Shown here: in pieces, positions 47,181-56,751 of the stretch
Layout: each line of letters opens with the position of its first letter
Position numbering within the stretch: the stretch's first letter is position 1
Source of the DNA: Chromohalobacter sp. 11-W
Lineage (GTDB): Bacteria; Pseudomonadota; Gammaproteobacteria; Pseudomonadales; Halomonadaceae
Length of the DNA: 64,000 nucleotides
Assembly: GCF_029889905.1 (NCBI RefSeq)
Contig: NZ_JARANZ010000005.1
Coordinates: forward strand, 248,001-312,000
Reading direction: 5' to 3'
The notes under the pieces: generated by a model
What the model was told of the DNA's origin: nothing
The model's input: the letters and a program-made list of their open reading frames with translations, nothing else
Database searches by the model: none
Translations under genes and position numbers: made by a program

Positions 47181-47214
47181 AATGCCCTCTCCGGATCGCA
47201 CTGGGGAGGGCATT
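47181..47214 (+). terminator. Terminator of the permease gene
   Basis: AATGCCCTC pairs with GAGGGCATT over nine bases, extended by one G-T pair and two G-C pairs. The stem ends exactly where the next operator begins, at 47215. Confidence 0.75.
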
Positions 47215-47229
47215 ATTGGTCTTACCAAT
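47215..47229. promoter_or_regulatory. GntR/FCD-type operator before glcD
   Basis: ATTGGTCTTACCAAT matches the copy before the permease in both arms (TTGGT and ACCAA) and differs only in the centre. It is followed by AT-rich text (ATATTTTATCC) that is a likely promoter region, 145 bases from the glcD start. Confidence 0.75.
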
Positions 47230-47374
47230 TACCCATATTTTATCCTTTCGGCTAATAGGCACAATCGTTTGCCATGCGCGAATATGGAAACACTTTCCAT
47301 AAGTGGCGAGGTCCTGTCCCGCGCCATGCACCGAGTCCACGCCCACGCGTGGCGGCATCGCCCAAGGAGACCGT

Positions 47375-48874
47375 ATGAACATCCTCTTTGACGAACGCCT
47401 GGACGGCACGCTGCCGACGGTAGACAAGGACGCCCTTTTGACGCATCTAACCGCCCACCTACCTGGCATGACGTTGTTGCATCGCGAGGAAGACCTTCGC
47501 CCCTTCGAGTGCGATGGCCTCTCCGCGTACCGCGTGCTACCCATGCTGGTGGCGCTTCCCGACACCTTGGAGCAGGTGGAAACCCTGCTCGGCATCTGCC
47601 ACGCCCAAGGCGTGCCGGTGGTCACGCGAGGCGCGGGCACCGGCCTTTCCGGTGGCGCTCTACCACTCGAAAGAGGTGTGCTGCTGGTGATGTCCCGTTT
47701 CAGCCGCATTCTCGATATCGACCCCGAGGCACGTACCGCCCGCGTACAGCCCGGCGTGCGCAACCTGGCGATCTCCGAAGCGGCGGCACCTCATGGGCTG
47801 TATTACGCGCCCGATCCTTCCTCGCAGATCGCCTGCTCGATCGGCGGCAACGTCGCCGAAAATGCCGGGGGCGTGCACTGTCTCAAGTACGGACTGACCG
47901 TGCATAACGTTCTCGCAGTGAACATCCTGACCATCGAGGGCGAACACATCACGCTAGGCAGCGAGGCTCTGGATGCCCCGGGCTTCGACTTACTGGCGCT
48001 GTTCACCGGCTCCGAAGGCATGCTCGGCGTGATCACCGAGATCACCGTCAAGCTGCTACCCAAGCCCGAGGTCGCCAAGGTACTGATGGCCAGCTTCGAC
48101 GACGTCGAGAAGGCCGGCAAGGCAGTCGGCGACATCATCGCCGCAGGCATCATCCCCGGCGGCCTGGAGATGATGGACAAACTGGCCATCCAGGCTGCCG
48201 AGGACTTCGTCAAGGCCGGCTATCCGGTGGATGCCGACGCCATCCTGCTGTGCGAGCTGGATGGCGTCGAGGATGATGTCCACGCTGACTGCGAAACGGT
48301 GCGTGGCGTCCTCGAAGCGGCCGGCGCCATCGATATCCGCCTCGCCCGTGACGATGCCGAACGCGCCACTTTCTGGGCCGGACGCAAGGCCGCCTTTCCC
48401 GCGGTGGGACGCATGTCGCCCGACTACTACTGTATGGACGGCACCATCCCGCGTCGCGAGCTTCCACGCGTGCTCAAGGGCATCGCCGAGCTCTCGGCGA
48501 CCCACGGCCTGCGCGTGGCCAACGTCTTCCATGCCGGCGACGGCAACATGCACCCTCTGATCCTTTTCGACGCCAATGCCCCCGGCGAGCTGGCACTGGC
48601 CGAGGAGGTAGGCGGCAAAATCCTCGAACTCTGCGTCGAGGTCGGCGGCAGCATTACCGGCGAACACGGGGTGGGTCGCGAGAAGATCAACCAGATGTGC
48701 GCCCAGTTCAATCCCGACGAAATCACGGTCTTTCATGCCGTCAAGGCCGCCTTCGATCCACGCGGACTGCTCAATCCCGGCAAGAACATTCCGACGCTGG
48801 CGCGCTGCGCCGAATTCGGCGCCATGCACGTTCACCAGGGGCAATTGCCACACCCCGAATTGCCGCGCTTCTAG
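47375..48874 (+). CDS. glcD: Glycolate oxidase subunit GlcD
   Basis: The 499-residue FAD-linked oxidase oxidises glycolate (or D-lactate) to the keto acid. The FAD-binding PCMH domain shows VVTRGAGTGLSGGALP and SIGGNVAENAGGVHCLKYG; the C-terminal domain has NVFHAGDGNMHPLI and SITGEHGVGREK. GlcD works in a complex with GlcE and GlcF. AAGGAGA precedes ATG 47375; the frame extends 24 codons upstream without support. First gene of glcDEFG; malate synthase glcB and regulator glcC are not present. Confidence 0.95.
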   Translation: MNILFDERLDGTLPTVDKDALLTHLTAHLPGMTLLHREEDLRPFECDGLSAYRVLPMLVALPDTLEQVETLLGICHAQGVPVVTRGAGTGLSGGALPLERGVLLVMSRFSRILDIDPEARTARVQPGVRNLAISEAAAPHGLYYAPDPSSQIACSIGGNVAENAGGVHCLKYGLTVHNVLAVNILTIEGEHITLGSEALDAPGFDLLALFTGSEGMLGVITEITVKLLPKPEVAKVLMASFDDVEKAGKAVGDIIAAGIIPGGLEMMDKLAIQAAEDFVKAGYPVDADAILLCELDGVEDDVHADCETVRGVLEAAGAIDIRLARDDAERATFWAGRKAAFPAVGRMSPDYYCMDGTIPRRELPRVLKGIAELSATHGLRVANVFHAGDGNMHPLILFDANAPGELALAEEVGGKILELCVEVGGSITGEHGVGREKINQMCAQFNPDEITVFHAVKAAFDPRGLLNPGKNIPTLARCAEFGAMHVHQGQLPHPELPRF

Positions 48875-48918
48875 AACTCGTCTGAAAAGCGCCTCGTGCC
48901 GTGTGTGAAGGAGAAACC

Positions 48919-50043
48919 ATGACACACCCCCAGGATCAAAACCCGGCGCCCGCGCCGGAGAGTCTGCCGGCCGCCGATCACGATGCCAGCGACACCCTGC
49001 TCGAACGCGTGCGGCAAGCGGCGCAAGACAATACGCCCTTGCGCCTGGTCGGCGGCGACAGCAAGGGCTTTTACGGCCGCCCCGTAAGCGGCGAGACGCT
49101 CTCGCTCGCCGCGCACACGGGTATCGTCCACTACGACCCGGTCGAGTTGGTGGTCACGGTACGCGCCGGCACCCGCCTGGCCGATCTGCAAGCCGCACTG
49201 GCCCATGAGGGCCAGCAACTGGCCTTCGAGCCGCCGCACTTTGCCGACACCGCCACGGTAGGCGGCATGGTGGCTTGCGGAATTTCCGGCCCACGCCGCC
49301 CCTGGGCGGGAAGCGTGCGCGACTTCGTCCTCGGAACACGCCTCATTACCCACGACGGCAAGCGGCTACGATTCGGTGGCGAAGTCATGAAGAACGTTGC
49401 CGGCTACGACCTTTCGCGGTTAATGGTCGGCGCACAGGGCACGCTGGGAGTGATCGACGAGGTATCGTTCAAGGTCCTGCCGCGTCCCGCCGAAAGCGCC
49501 ACGCTGCACCTGGAGATGTCCCGCGACGCAGCCATGGCGCGCCTCGCCGAATGGGGACGCGAGCCACTGCCCATCACCGGTGCCGCGCACGATGGCGAGA
49601 CACTGCATATTCGTCTCGAGGGCGGTCCTGGCTCAGTTGCCAACACGCGGAAGCGACTCGGCGGCGAACCGGATTACGTCGATTTCTGGCGACGACTGCG
49701 CGAGCTCGAGCTGCCCTTCTTCTCACGCCAGTACGACAGCCGCCCACTCTGGCGGCTATCGCTACCGCATCGCGCTCCTTCCGTACCGCTCGACGGCGAC
49801 GAGCTCATCGACTGGGCGGGCGCGCAACGCTGGTGGCGCAGCGATACGCCGGCCGAAACGATGCGCCGGCATGCTGCCCATGCCGGCGGGCACGCGACGC
49901 GTATCGACCTTGACCGGCCGCATGGCATCGAGACGCCCTTCACACCACTCTCGCCCGTGCTCACCAAGTACCACCGCCGACTCAAGGCCGAGCTCGACCC
50001 GCACGGCATCTTCAACCCCGGGCGACTCTACGAGGGGCTATAG
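48919..50043 (+). CDS. glcE: Glycolate oxidase subunit GlcE
   Basis: The 374-residue second FAD-binding subunit has an FAD motif (PLRLVGGDSKGFYGR; TVRAGTRLADLQAAL; ATVGGMVACGISGPRRPWAG; GGEVMKNVAGYDLSRLM) but lacks most of the C-terminal oxidase domain, as usual for GlcE. AAGGAGA precedes ATG 48919. It ends three bases before glcF. Confidence 0.94.
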   Translation: MTHPQDQNPAPAPESLPAADHDASDTLLERVRQAAQDNTPLRLVGGDSKGFYGRPVSGETLSLAAHTGIVHYDPVELVVTVRAGTRLADLQAALAHEGQQLAFEPPHFADTATVGGMVACGISGPRRPWAGSVRDFVLGTRLITHDGKRLRFGGEVMKNVAGYDLSRLMVGAQGTLGVIDEVSFKVLPRPAESATLHLEMSRDAAMARLAEWGREPLPITGAAHDGETLHIRLEGGPGSVANTRKRLGGEPDYVDFWRRLRELELPFFSRQYDSRPLWRLSLPHRAPSVPLDGDELIDWAGAQRWWRSDTPAETMRRHAAHAGGHATRIDLDRPHGIETPFTPLSPVLTKYHRRLKAELDPHGIFNPGRLYEGL

Positions 50044-50045
50044 CC

Positions 50046-51314
50046 ATGCAGACGAATTTCACCGACGAAGCCCTACGCCAACCGCACATTCGCGAGGCCG
50101 ACCGCGTCCTGCGGTCGTGCGTGCACTGTGGCTTCTGCAACGCGACCTGTCCGACCTATCAGCTTCTGGGCGACGAACGCGATGGCCCGCGCGGACGCAT
50201 CTATCTGATGAAGGAGCTGCTGGAAAGCCGCGACGATGACGACCGAGTCACGCAAGAAACGCAAACACATCTCGACCGCTGCCTAAGCTGTCGCAATTGC
50301 GAAACCACCTGCCCCTCGGGGGTCGAATATCACAAGCTTCTGGATATCGGGCGCGCCGAGGTCGAGCGTCGCGTCGGACGTTCCTACAAGGAGCGCGCCT
50401 TGCGTTATGGCCTACGCAAGGCACTGGTCGAGCCACGTCGCTTCCAGACATTGCTAGCGTTGGGGCAAACCTTTCGCCCGCTGGCGCCGGGGCCGCTCAA
50501 GGACAAGATTCCACCCCGCGCGGTCAATGTGGGGCGCACAGAACCCGCTACCCACGACCGCCATATGCTGGTGCTCGAGGGTTGCGTACAGCCAGGGCTT
50601 TCCCCCAACACCAATGCCGCCGCGACACGCGTTCTCGACCGTCTGGGGATCGCCCTGAGTTCAGCCCCGGAGGCAGGCTGCTGCGGTGCCATCGACTATC
50701 ACCTCAATGCCCAGAAAGACGGACGCGAGCGCATGCGAGCCAATATCGACGCCTGGTGGCCACACGTCGAGGCAGGCACCGAGGCCATCGTGCAGACCGC
50801 CAGCGGCTGCGGCGCCTTCGTCAAGGAATATGGCGAGATGCTCGCCGACGACCCACGCTATGCCGACAAGGCACGCCATGTCAGCGCCCTCGCGAAGGAT
50901 CTAGTCGAAATCCTTCGCGACGAAGACCTCGAGACGCTGGCACCGCGCCACGACAAGCGCCTCGCCTTCCACTGCCCCTGCACACTGCAGCATGCCCAGA
51001 AACTCGGCGGCGCCGTAGAAGGCGTCTTGACACGCCTGGGATTCACACTATCCCCGGTGCGCGATCCCCACCTATGCTGTGGATCGGCCGGGACCTACTC
51101 CATCACCCAGCCGGCCTTGGCGACACAATTACGCAATGACAAGCTCGACGCGCTCGAAGCGGGTCACCCCGAGGAAATCGTCACCGCCAACATTGGCTGT
51201 CAGACTCACTTGGCAGGTGCAGGCCGCACCCCGGTGCGACACTGGATCGAAATCGTCGATGAGGCCCTGACTCCTGCTACGAGTGACGCGCCTCGAGCTG
51301 CGAACGTCCCGTAG
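50046..51314 (+). CDS. glcF: Glycolate oxidase iron-sulfur subunit GlcF
   Basis: The 422-residue subunit has two 4Fe-4S ferredoxin motifs, CVHCGFCNATCPTY and CLSCRNCETTCPSG, and two CCG domains (AGCCGAIDYH; HLCCGSAGTYSITQP) typical of heterodisulfide-reductase-like subunits. It passes electrons from the GlcDE flavins to the quinone pool. Directly downstream of glcE. Confidence 0.95.
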   Translation: MQTNFTDEALRQPHIREADRVLRSCVHCGFCNATCPTYQLLGDERDGPRGRIYLMKELLESRDDDDRVTQETQTHLDRCLSCRNCETTCPSGVEYHKLLDIGRAEVERRVGRSYKERALRYGLRKALVEPRRFQTLLALGQTFRPLAPGPLKDKIPPRAVNVGRTEPATHDRHMLVLEGCVQPGLSPNTNAAATRVLDRLGIALSSAPEAGCCGAIDYHLNAQKDGRERMRANIDAWWPHVEAGTEAIVQTASGCGAFVKEYGEMLADDPRYADKARHVSALAKDLVEILRDEDLETLAPRHDKRLAFHCPCTLQHAQKLGGAVEGVLTRLGFTLSPVRDPHLCCGSAGTYSITQPALATQLRNDKLDALEAGHPEEIVTANIGCQTHLAGAGRTPVRHWIEIVDEALTPATSDAPRAANVP

Positions 51315-51345
51315 CCCGCAGCAATTATCTACCAAGGAGACACAA

Positions 51346-51747
51346 ATGAAGACCCACGCAGTGCTTGAACTTAGCGACGTCAATCAGTTGCTCGACGCCG
51401 CTCAGCAAGAAGCCGACGCCAACGGTTGGGCCATCACCGTCGCCGTCGCCGATGCCGGCGGCCATCTACTCGGCCTGCGTCGACTCGACGGCGCGGCACC
51501 GTTCAGCGCCGGAATCGCTACCGAAAAGGCACGTAACGCTGCGATCGGCCGCAAGGAGACCCAAGTCTTCGAGGATATGATCAATAACGGCCGCACCGCC
51601 TTCGTCAGCGCGCCGATGCAAGCCTTGCTCGCCGGTGGCGTGCCGCTGATCGTCGAGGGTAACGTCATCGCTAGCGTCGGCGTTTCCGGCGTCAAACCCG
51701 ATCAAGACGTGCAAGTCGCCAAGGCCGCCGTCGCCGCCTTGGTGTGA
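51346..51747 (+). CDS. glcG: GlcG/HbpS-like DUF336 protein
   Basis: The 133-residue protein has the heme-degrading/GlcG fold with WAITVAVADAGGHLLGLRRLDGA, ATEKARNAAIGR and a C-terminal GVSGVKPDQD...AKAA. The role of GlcG in glycolate use is unknown; relatives bind heme or cobalamin. AAGGAGA precedes ATG 51346. It is the last gene of the operon and is followed by a terminator. Confidence 0.92.
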   Translation: MKTHAVLELSDVNQLLDAAQQEADANGWAITVAVADAGGHLLGLRRLDGAAPFSAGIATEKARNAAIGRKETQVFEDMINNGRTAFVSAPMQALLAGGVPLIVEGNVIASVGVSGVKPDQDVQVAKAAVAALV

Positions 51748-51762
51748 CCCTTCGCTCGCCGT

Positions 51763-51785
51763 GAGACACGCCGCGGGCGTGTCTC
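51763..51785 (+). terminator. Terminator of glcDEFG
   Basis: A 10-bp perfect stem (GAGACACGCC/GGCGTGTCTC, loop of three) starts 16 bases after glcG and is followed by pyrimidine-rich text with CCTTTTC. Confidence 0.8.
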
Positions 51786-51943
51786 TGCTTCCCTGCCCTT
51801 TTCTCCACTTCTCCCTTAATTGTCCCTGCAAGATCGCGCTGTCATTGCCATACTCGCTAGTCACATACTTACTAGCCACCATACGATGAGTTCGCGACGT
51901 ATCGTGCTCTATCGTAGGTTGGGTGACCGTAGGAGGAGTTAGC

Positions 51944-54295
51944 ATGGCGCGTTCGCTCACGGATGATGCAGTACACGGCCAGCAGAGCCCGCACGATGCC
52001 CCAGGCGGAGGCTGGCAATCGATCCAGGCCACCGAGACGCATTTCCTGCGCGAGAAAGTGCCCTTCAATGGCAATGCCTTGATGCTCAAGATCAATCAGC
52101 CCCAAGGCGGATTCGAGTGCCCTAGCTGTGCCTGGCCCAATCCCGCAAAGCCCGGCCCGGCGGAATTCTGTGAAAACGGTGCCAAAGCCGTCGCTTGGGA
52201 GGCCACAGCGGCACGCACCACCCCGGAGTTCTTCGCCAAGCACACGCTGAGCGAACTTCTCGACTGGTCGGATCACGCACTCGAGAAGCAAGGCCGACTG
52301 ACGCATCCGATGCGCTACAACGCCACCACCGACAAGTATGATCCCATCGACTGGGAAACGGCATTTCGGGAGATCGGCGAGCGCCTCAAGACCTACGATC
52401 CTCAAAAAGTCGAGCTTTATACGTCGGGGCGCACATCCAACGAAGCGGCGTTTCTGTGGCAACTTTATGGTCGCATGCTGGGCACGCACAACTTCCCGGA
52501 TTGCTCCAACATGTGTCACGAGACGACCACCGTGGCGCTCCCCCAGAGTATCGGCGTGGGCAAGGCCACCACGACCCTGGAGGATTTCGAGCACGCCGAT
52601 GCGATTTTCATCTTCGGTCAGAACGCCGGTACCAACAGCCCGCGCATGATGGGCCTGCTGCATGAGGCGCGCCAGCGCGGCGCCGAGGTCATCACCTTCA
52701 ATCCGCTTCGCGAGCGGGCGCTGGTCAAGTTCGCCAATCCGCAGACACCCAAGGACATGCTCACCAACCACGGCATGCCGATCAGCTCGCAATACCATCA
52801 GGTACGCATAGGCGGCGATATCGCCGCCATTCAAGGCATGTGTAAACGCATCCTCGAGGCTGATGACGCGGCACATGCCGAGAGCCGCCAGGGGGTGATC
52901 GATCATGAGTTCATCAGTATGCACACCGCCGGTTTCGAGGACTTCGCTGCGCATTGCCGAGCACTGTCCTGGGAACGTCTCGAACGTCATAGTGGTCTCG
53001 AGCGCGCGGCCATGGAGGAAGCCGCCGAGGCATGGATGCGTGCCAAGCGCGTCATCTGCTGCTGGGGTATGGGTATCACCCAGCACATCCGTGGCGGCGA
53101 CAACGTTCATCAGATCCTCAACCTACTGCTGATGGGCGGTCACATCGGCCGCCGCGGCGCCGGTGCCTGCCCTGTGCGCGGCCACTCCAACGTCCAGGGT
53201 GACCGCACCGTGGGGATCTTTCACAAATCCGGCGAGGCGTTCCTATCGAAGATGGACGAGGTCTTCGGTATCCAATGCCCGCGCGAGCGCGGCCATGACG
53301 TCGCACTATGCTGCGAGGCCATCCTGCGCGACGAGGTCGACGCCTTCCTCGGCATGGGCGGCAACTTCTTCCGCGCGATTTCGGATCAGGCGCGCGTCGC
53401 CGCACGCGTCAAACATATTCCGTTAACCGTGCAGATCGCCACCAAGCTCAATCGAAGCCACCTGCTTCACGGCAAGGCCGCTTACTTGCTACCACCTTTG
53501 GCGCGCACCGAGAAGGATATCCAGTCCGGCGTCGAACAGACCATCACCATCGAGGACGGCATGTGCAACGTGCAAGGCTCGACCGGCGCACTGGAGCCGG
53601 CATCGCCACATTTGCGCTCGGAGATTGCCATCGTCGCCGGACTGGCACGCGCCACGCTCTCACCCAATCCCAAGGTCGACTGGGAATGGCTCAGCGAAGA
53701 TTACGCGCGCATCCGCGACAAGATCGAAGCCACACAGCCTGCGACGTTCCGCGATTACAACCGCCGGCTCGACGCGGAAGGCGTATTCCATCTCGATATC
53801 GCCGCGCGTGACCGTCTCTGGCACACCGACTCGGGCAAGGCTAATTTCCTGTTCCCCGGCGACATGCTCACCGAGGACGATTCCGTCCCCGACGATACGC
53901 ACTTCCAACTGCTCTCGATTCGCGGTCACGATCAGTTCAACACCACCGTGTATTCCTATGACGACCGCTATCGTGACATTTACGGTACCCGCAGCGTGGT
54001 GATGATGAATCCCACGGACATGGAGAAACACGGCTTCGAGGCGGGACATCGCGTCACGCTGACCGCCGTCAGCGACGATGGCATCGAACGCCAGGTATCC
54101 GGTTTCAAGCTCATCGCCTATGATTTACCCGAGAACTGCCTGGGCGCGTACTACCCGGAGGTCAACGACCTGATTCCAGTCACCAACCGGGACCGCCAAA
54201 GCAATACCATCGCCGGCAAGTCGATACCGGTCACCTTATCGCTGATGTCGAGCGAGGAAGTCGAGAACGCCACGGGAATGCTTGCCACGAGTTGA
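51944..54295 (+). CDS. FdhF/YdeP-family molybdopterin oxidoreductase
   Basis: The 783-residue protein belongs to the bis-MGD oxidoreductases (formate dehydrogenase H-like, YdeP type). Early cysteines CPSC and a third in AEFCENG may hold an Fe-S centre; CSNMCHETTTVAL supplies the likely Mo-ligand cysteine. Later blocks are GQNAGTNSPRMMGLL, RGGDNVHQILNLLLMGGHIGRRGAG and the C-terminal dinucleotide domain. YdeP is linked to acid resistance; its electron donor is unknown. AGGAGGAG precedes ATG 51944. It depends on molybdenum, which modABC in this window can supply. No signal peptide, so cytoplasmic. Confidence 0.9.
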   Translation: MARSLTDDAVHGQQSPHDAPGGGWQSIQATETHFLREKVPFNGNALMLKINQPQGGFECPSCAWPNPAKPGPAEFCENGAKAVAWEATAARTTPEFFAKHTLSELLDWSDHALEKQGRLTHPMRYNATTDKYDPIDWETAFREIGERLKTYDPQKVELYTSGRTSNEAAFLWQLYGRMLGTHNFPDCSNMCHETTTVALPQSIGVGKATTTLEDFEHADAIFIFGQNAGTNSPRMMGLLHEARQRGAEVITFNPLRERALVKFANPQTPKDMLTNHGMPISSQYHQVRIGGDIAAIQGMCKRILEADDAAHAESRQGVIDHEFISMHTAGFEDFAAHCRALSWERLERHSGLERAAMEEAAEAWMRAKRVICCWGMGITQHIRGGDNVHQILNLLLMGGHIGRRGAGACPVRGHSNVQGDRTVGIFHKSGEAFLSKMDEVFGIQCPRERGHDVALCCEAILRDEVDAFLGMGGNFFRAISDQARVAARVKHIPLTVQIATKLNRSHLLHGKAAYLLPPLARTEKDIQSGVEQTITIEDGMCNVQGSTGALEPASPHLRSEIAIVAGLARATLSPNPKVDWEWLSEDYARIRDKIEATQPATFRDYNRRLDAEGVFHLDIAARDRLWHTDSGKANFLFPGDMLTEDDSVPDDTHFQLLSIRGHDQFNTTVYSYDDRYRDIYGTRSVVMMNPTDMEKHGFEAGHRVTLTAVSDDGIERQVSGFKLIAYDLPENCLGAYYPEVNDLIPVTNRDRQSNTIAGKSIPVTLSLMSSEEVENATGMLATS

Positions 54296-54349
54296 GCGCC
54301 CGTGAGCCCAACCGCAGGCACGGCATGCCACATGCCGAGGAGAGATGAC

Positions 54350-54619
54350 ATGGCAGGAGGATGGTCGAAGGACGGTGCCGTACAGGACCAGATCGATAGC
54401 ACCGTCGAAGACGCTGTGCAGCGCTCGCGCCATCGGCTACCCAGCGGCGAAAGTCTGAGCCACTGCGAGGAATGCGGCGATCTTATCCCCCAAGCGCGGC
54501 GTGATGCCGTACCTGGGGTACGACTGTGCATTGCTTGCCAGAGCGAGCGTGATCGGCATGAACGCTTTGATGCCAGCGGCTACAACCGTCGAGGCAGCAA
54601 GGATAGCCAGCTGCGTTGA
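54350..54619 (+). CDS. DksA/TraR-type zinc-finger protein, YbiI-like
   Basis: The 89-residue protein has a C4 zinc finger (CEECGDLIPQARR ... VRLCIACQSE) and a C-terminal SGYNRRGSKDSQLR that is nearly identical to E. coli YbiI. The N-terminal MAGGWSKDGAVQDQIDSTVEDAV also matches. It lacks the long coiled coil of DksA, so action in the RNA polymerase secondary channel is uncertain. GAGGAGA precedes ATG 54350, 55 bases after the YdeP-like gene. Confidence 0.9.
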   Translation: MAGGWSKDGAVQDQIDSTVEDAVQRSRHRLPSGESLSHCEECGDLIPQARRDAVPGVRLCIACQSERDRHERFDASGYNRRGSKDSQLR

Positions 54620-54799
54620 GTCGTTCCGCCGTCGATGAATCGCATTGCGACCGGCGGCGGGATGAGCATTTTCATCGGCACGCGGTATTTTCCTGCCACG
54701 CATTGTGTAGATTTACCACCCCATTTTTAAGGTTGTTTTTAAACGCATAATAACCTCTTTGCATTAAATATATTACATAATAATACCAATATAATCATC

Positions 54800-54830
54800 A
54801 TTGACACCAACTCCTGCGCGCTCTTAAATA
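54800..54830 (+). promoter_or_regulatory. Strong sigma-70 promoter of the pab-aurF operon
   Basis: TTGACA at 54801-54806 is a perfect -35 element; TTAAAT at 54824-54829 is a good -10, with exactly 17 bases between them. Transcription would start about 25 bases before ATG 54862. The surrounding 150 bases are strongly AT-rich, unlike the rest of the window, and include an AGGTT-N17-AACCT inverted repeat at 54730-54756 that could be an operator. Confidence 0.75.
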
Positions 54831-54861
54831 AACATATAATTAATACCAGGGAGCATGGGTG

Positions 54862-56751
54862 ATGCGCAGCCTAAACAAACAACAAACAGACAATGTTTTC
54901 ATATTGCTCGAGAACACCCGTTGCTCAAGCGATCACCGCGCTTCATTGTTGTTCGAAAACCCCGAATACGAAGTGATCTGTTACCGCAACGATGCATTGC
55001 AGGGCGCGTTGCGCGAGCTCGATGAGTTGCGTGAGCAAGGCTATTACGTGTCTGGCTATCTCGCCTATGAGGCGGGCTACGCGCTGGCGGACAAGCCGGA
55101 CTTCAAGTTTTGCAATCGCGCCAAGAGCGATGCCCCACTCGTGCATTTCTATGCGTTTCGCGATGTACGCCGTTTGTCGCAGCATCAAGCCAACCGGTTC
55201 CTCGAAGCACGCACGCCCGACACGACACCTGCAGCCATTCGCCACTTGGCGCTCAACGCGCGACGCGAAGAGTACCTCGCTAATATCGAAAAAATAAAGT
55301 CTTATATTAGAGAAGGTGACACTTATCAAGTCAACTACACACTAAAATATCGCTTCGAATATCAAGGCTCACCCGTCGCCCTGTATCGCAAACTCCGAAG
55401 TCGCCAAAAAGTCGAGTTTGGTGGGCTGCTCAATTTTCCAGAGTATTCAGTACTGTCGCTATCGCCGGAACTCTTTCTGCGTAAACAAGGCACAGAACTG
55501 GAGTCCAAGCCCATGAAAGGCACCTTCCCACGTGGGACATCGGCCCAAGAAGATGCCGCTATTCTCGATACGATGCGTCACGATACGAAGACACGCTCCG
55601 AGAACGTGATGATCGTCGATTTGCTGCGCAACGATGTCAGTCGCGTCGCCTCGCCGGGATCCGTGGCGGTCAAGAATCTGTTCGAGATACAGACCTTCGA
55701 GACGCTGCATCAGATGATTTCCACCGTGACCGGCAAGATCGACTCCAACGCCAGGATCGAACATGTGTTACGCGAGCTATTTCCCTGCGGTTCGATCACC
55801 GGCGCCCCCAAGATACGCACGATGCAGATCATCGAAGAACTCGAGCTCGAAGCGCGCGGCGTCTATACCGGCGCAATCGGCTATCTGACGCCTCACAACG
55901 ATTTCTGTTTCAACGTACCCATCCGCACCTGCATCGCACATGCCGATGGCCATGCGGAGATGGGAATTGGCGGCGGCGTGCTTCATGAGTCGGACCCTGA
56001 AGCCGAATACGAGGAATGCCTGCTCAAGGCGCGTTTCTTGAGCGGGCTCAATCAGGACCTGCAACTCATCGAGACCATGCGTTACCGGGCGGAAGGCGCC
56101 CATATCGAGCACCTTGAGAAGCACCTGCAACGGCTGTCACACGCAGCCCGCGATCTACATTTCGTCTACGCGGCCGCCAGCGTCCGACTGGCCCTCGCCG
56201 AGGCCATCGATGGACTCGATCAGGACACACGAGTGCGTCTTTCCCTGGCCCACGACGGCCAGTTCGATATCACCACCACGTCACTAGGGCCCGAGGAAGA
56301 AGCGCCCTCTACAGCGCGACTGGGCATCAGCGCCCACCCCATCGACCAGCACGCCTTCTTGCTGCGTTACAAGACCACCGAACGCACTATCTACAATAGC
56401 GAATATCGACGCCACCAGGCTCAAGGCGACTACGACGTCGCCTTCCTCAACCACGAAGGCCGGGTGACCGAGGCCAGTCGCCATAACCTATTCATCGAGA
56501 AGGACGGCTTGCTGCTGACACCGCCAATCGACGAAGGCGTACTGCCCGGCATCGCACGCGACACGCTCATAGAAGCGAGTTGCGAGCGCTGTTGCGAACG
56601 TCCGATCACGCCGCGGGATCTGCTCGACGCCGATGCCATATGGCTGACCAACGCCGTGCGCGGCGTCATACCGGTCACGCTCAGCGAGCAGGCCATACAA
56701 ACCCTTACCGCCTGGGCGGGCCAGGAGGCTACCTATGCTGTGTCTCATTGA
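54862..56751 (+). CDS. Aminodeoxychorismate synthase component I fused to aminodeoxychorismate lyase
   Basis: The 629-residue protein joins PabB (about residues 1-390) and PabC (about 395-629). The PabB part has the chorismate-binding core (EYLANIEKIKSYIREGDTYQVN in parts, KTRSENVMIVDLLRNDVSR, LFPCGSITGAPK, MGIGGGVLHESDPEAEYEE). The nucleophilic lysine of aminodeoxychorismate synthase is present in SKPMKGTFPRG (K219); anthranilate synthase has alanine there. The PabC part has a PLP lysine in RYKTTERTIYN (K504) and the EASRHNLFI block. Together with PabA it makes p-aminobenzoate from chorismate and glutamine. ATG 54862 follows GGGAG; a GTG one codon upstream is an alternative. First gene of a three-gene operon. 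Confidence 0.93.
   Translation: MRSLNKQQTDNVFILLENTRCSSDHRASLLFENPEYEVICYRNDALQGALRELDELREQGYYVSGYLAYEAGYALADKPDFKFCNRAKSDAPLVHFYAFRDVRRLSQHQANRFLEARTPDTTPAAIRHLALNARREEYLANIEKIKSYIREGDTYQVNYTLKYRFEYQGSPVALYRKLRSRQKVEFGGLLNFPEYSVLSLSPELFLRKQGTELESKPMKGTFPRGTSAQEDAAILDTMRHDTKTRSENVMIVDLLRNDVSRVASPGSVAVKNLFEIQTFETLHQMISTVTGKIDSNARIEHVLRELFPCGSITGAPKIRTMQIIEELELEARGVYTGAIGYLTPHNDFCFNVPIRTCIAHADGHAEMGIGGGVLHESDPEAEYEECLLKARFLSGLNQDLQLIETMRYRAEGAHIEHLEKHLQRLSHAARDLHFVYAAASVRLALAEAIDGLDQDTRVRLSLAHDGQFDITTTSLGPEEEAPSTARLGISAHPIDQHAFLLRYKTTERTIYNSEYRRHQAQGDYDVAFLNHEGRVTEASRHNLFIEKDGLLLTPPIDEGVLPGIARDTLIEASCERCCERPITPRDLLDADAIWLTNAVRGVIPVTLSEQAIQTLTAWAGQEATYAVSH

Noticed and set aside
51841-51920. Short inverted repeats before the YdeP-like gene as an operator
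   Set aside because: The arms (CTAGT/ACTAG, ACGAT/ATCGT) are only five bases and common by chance.
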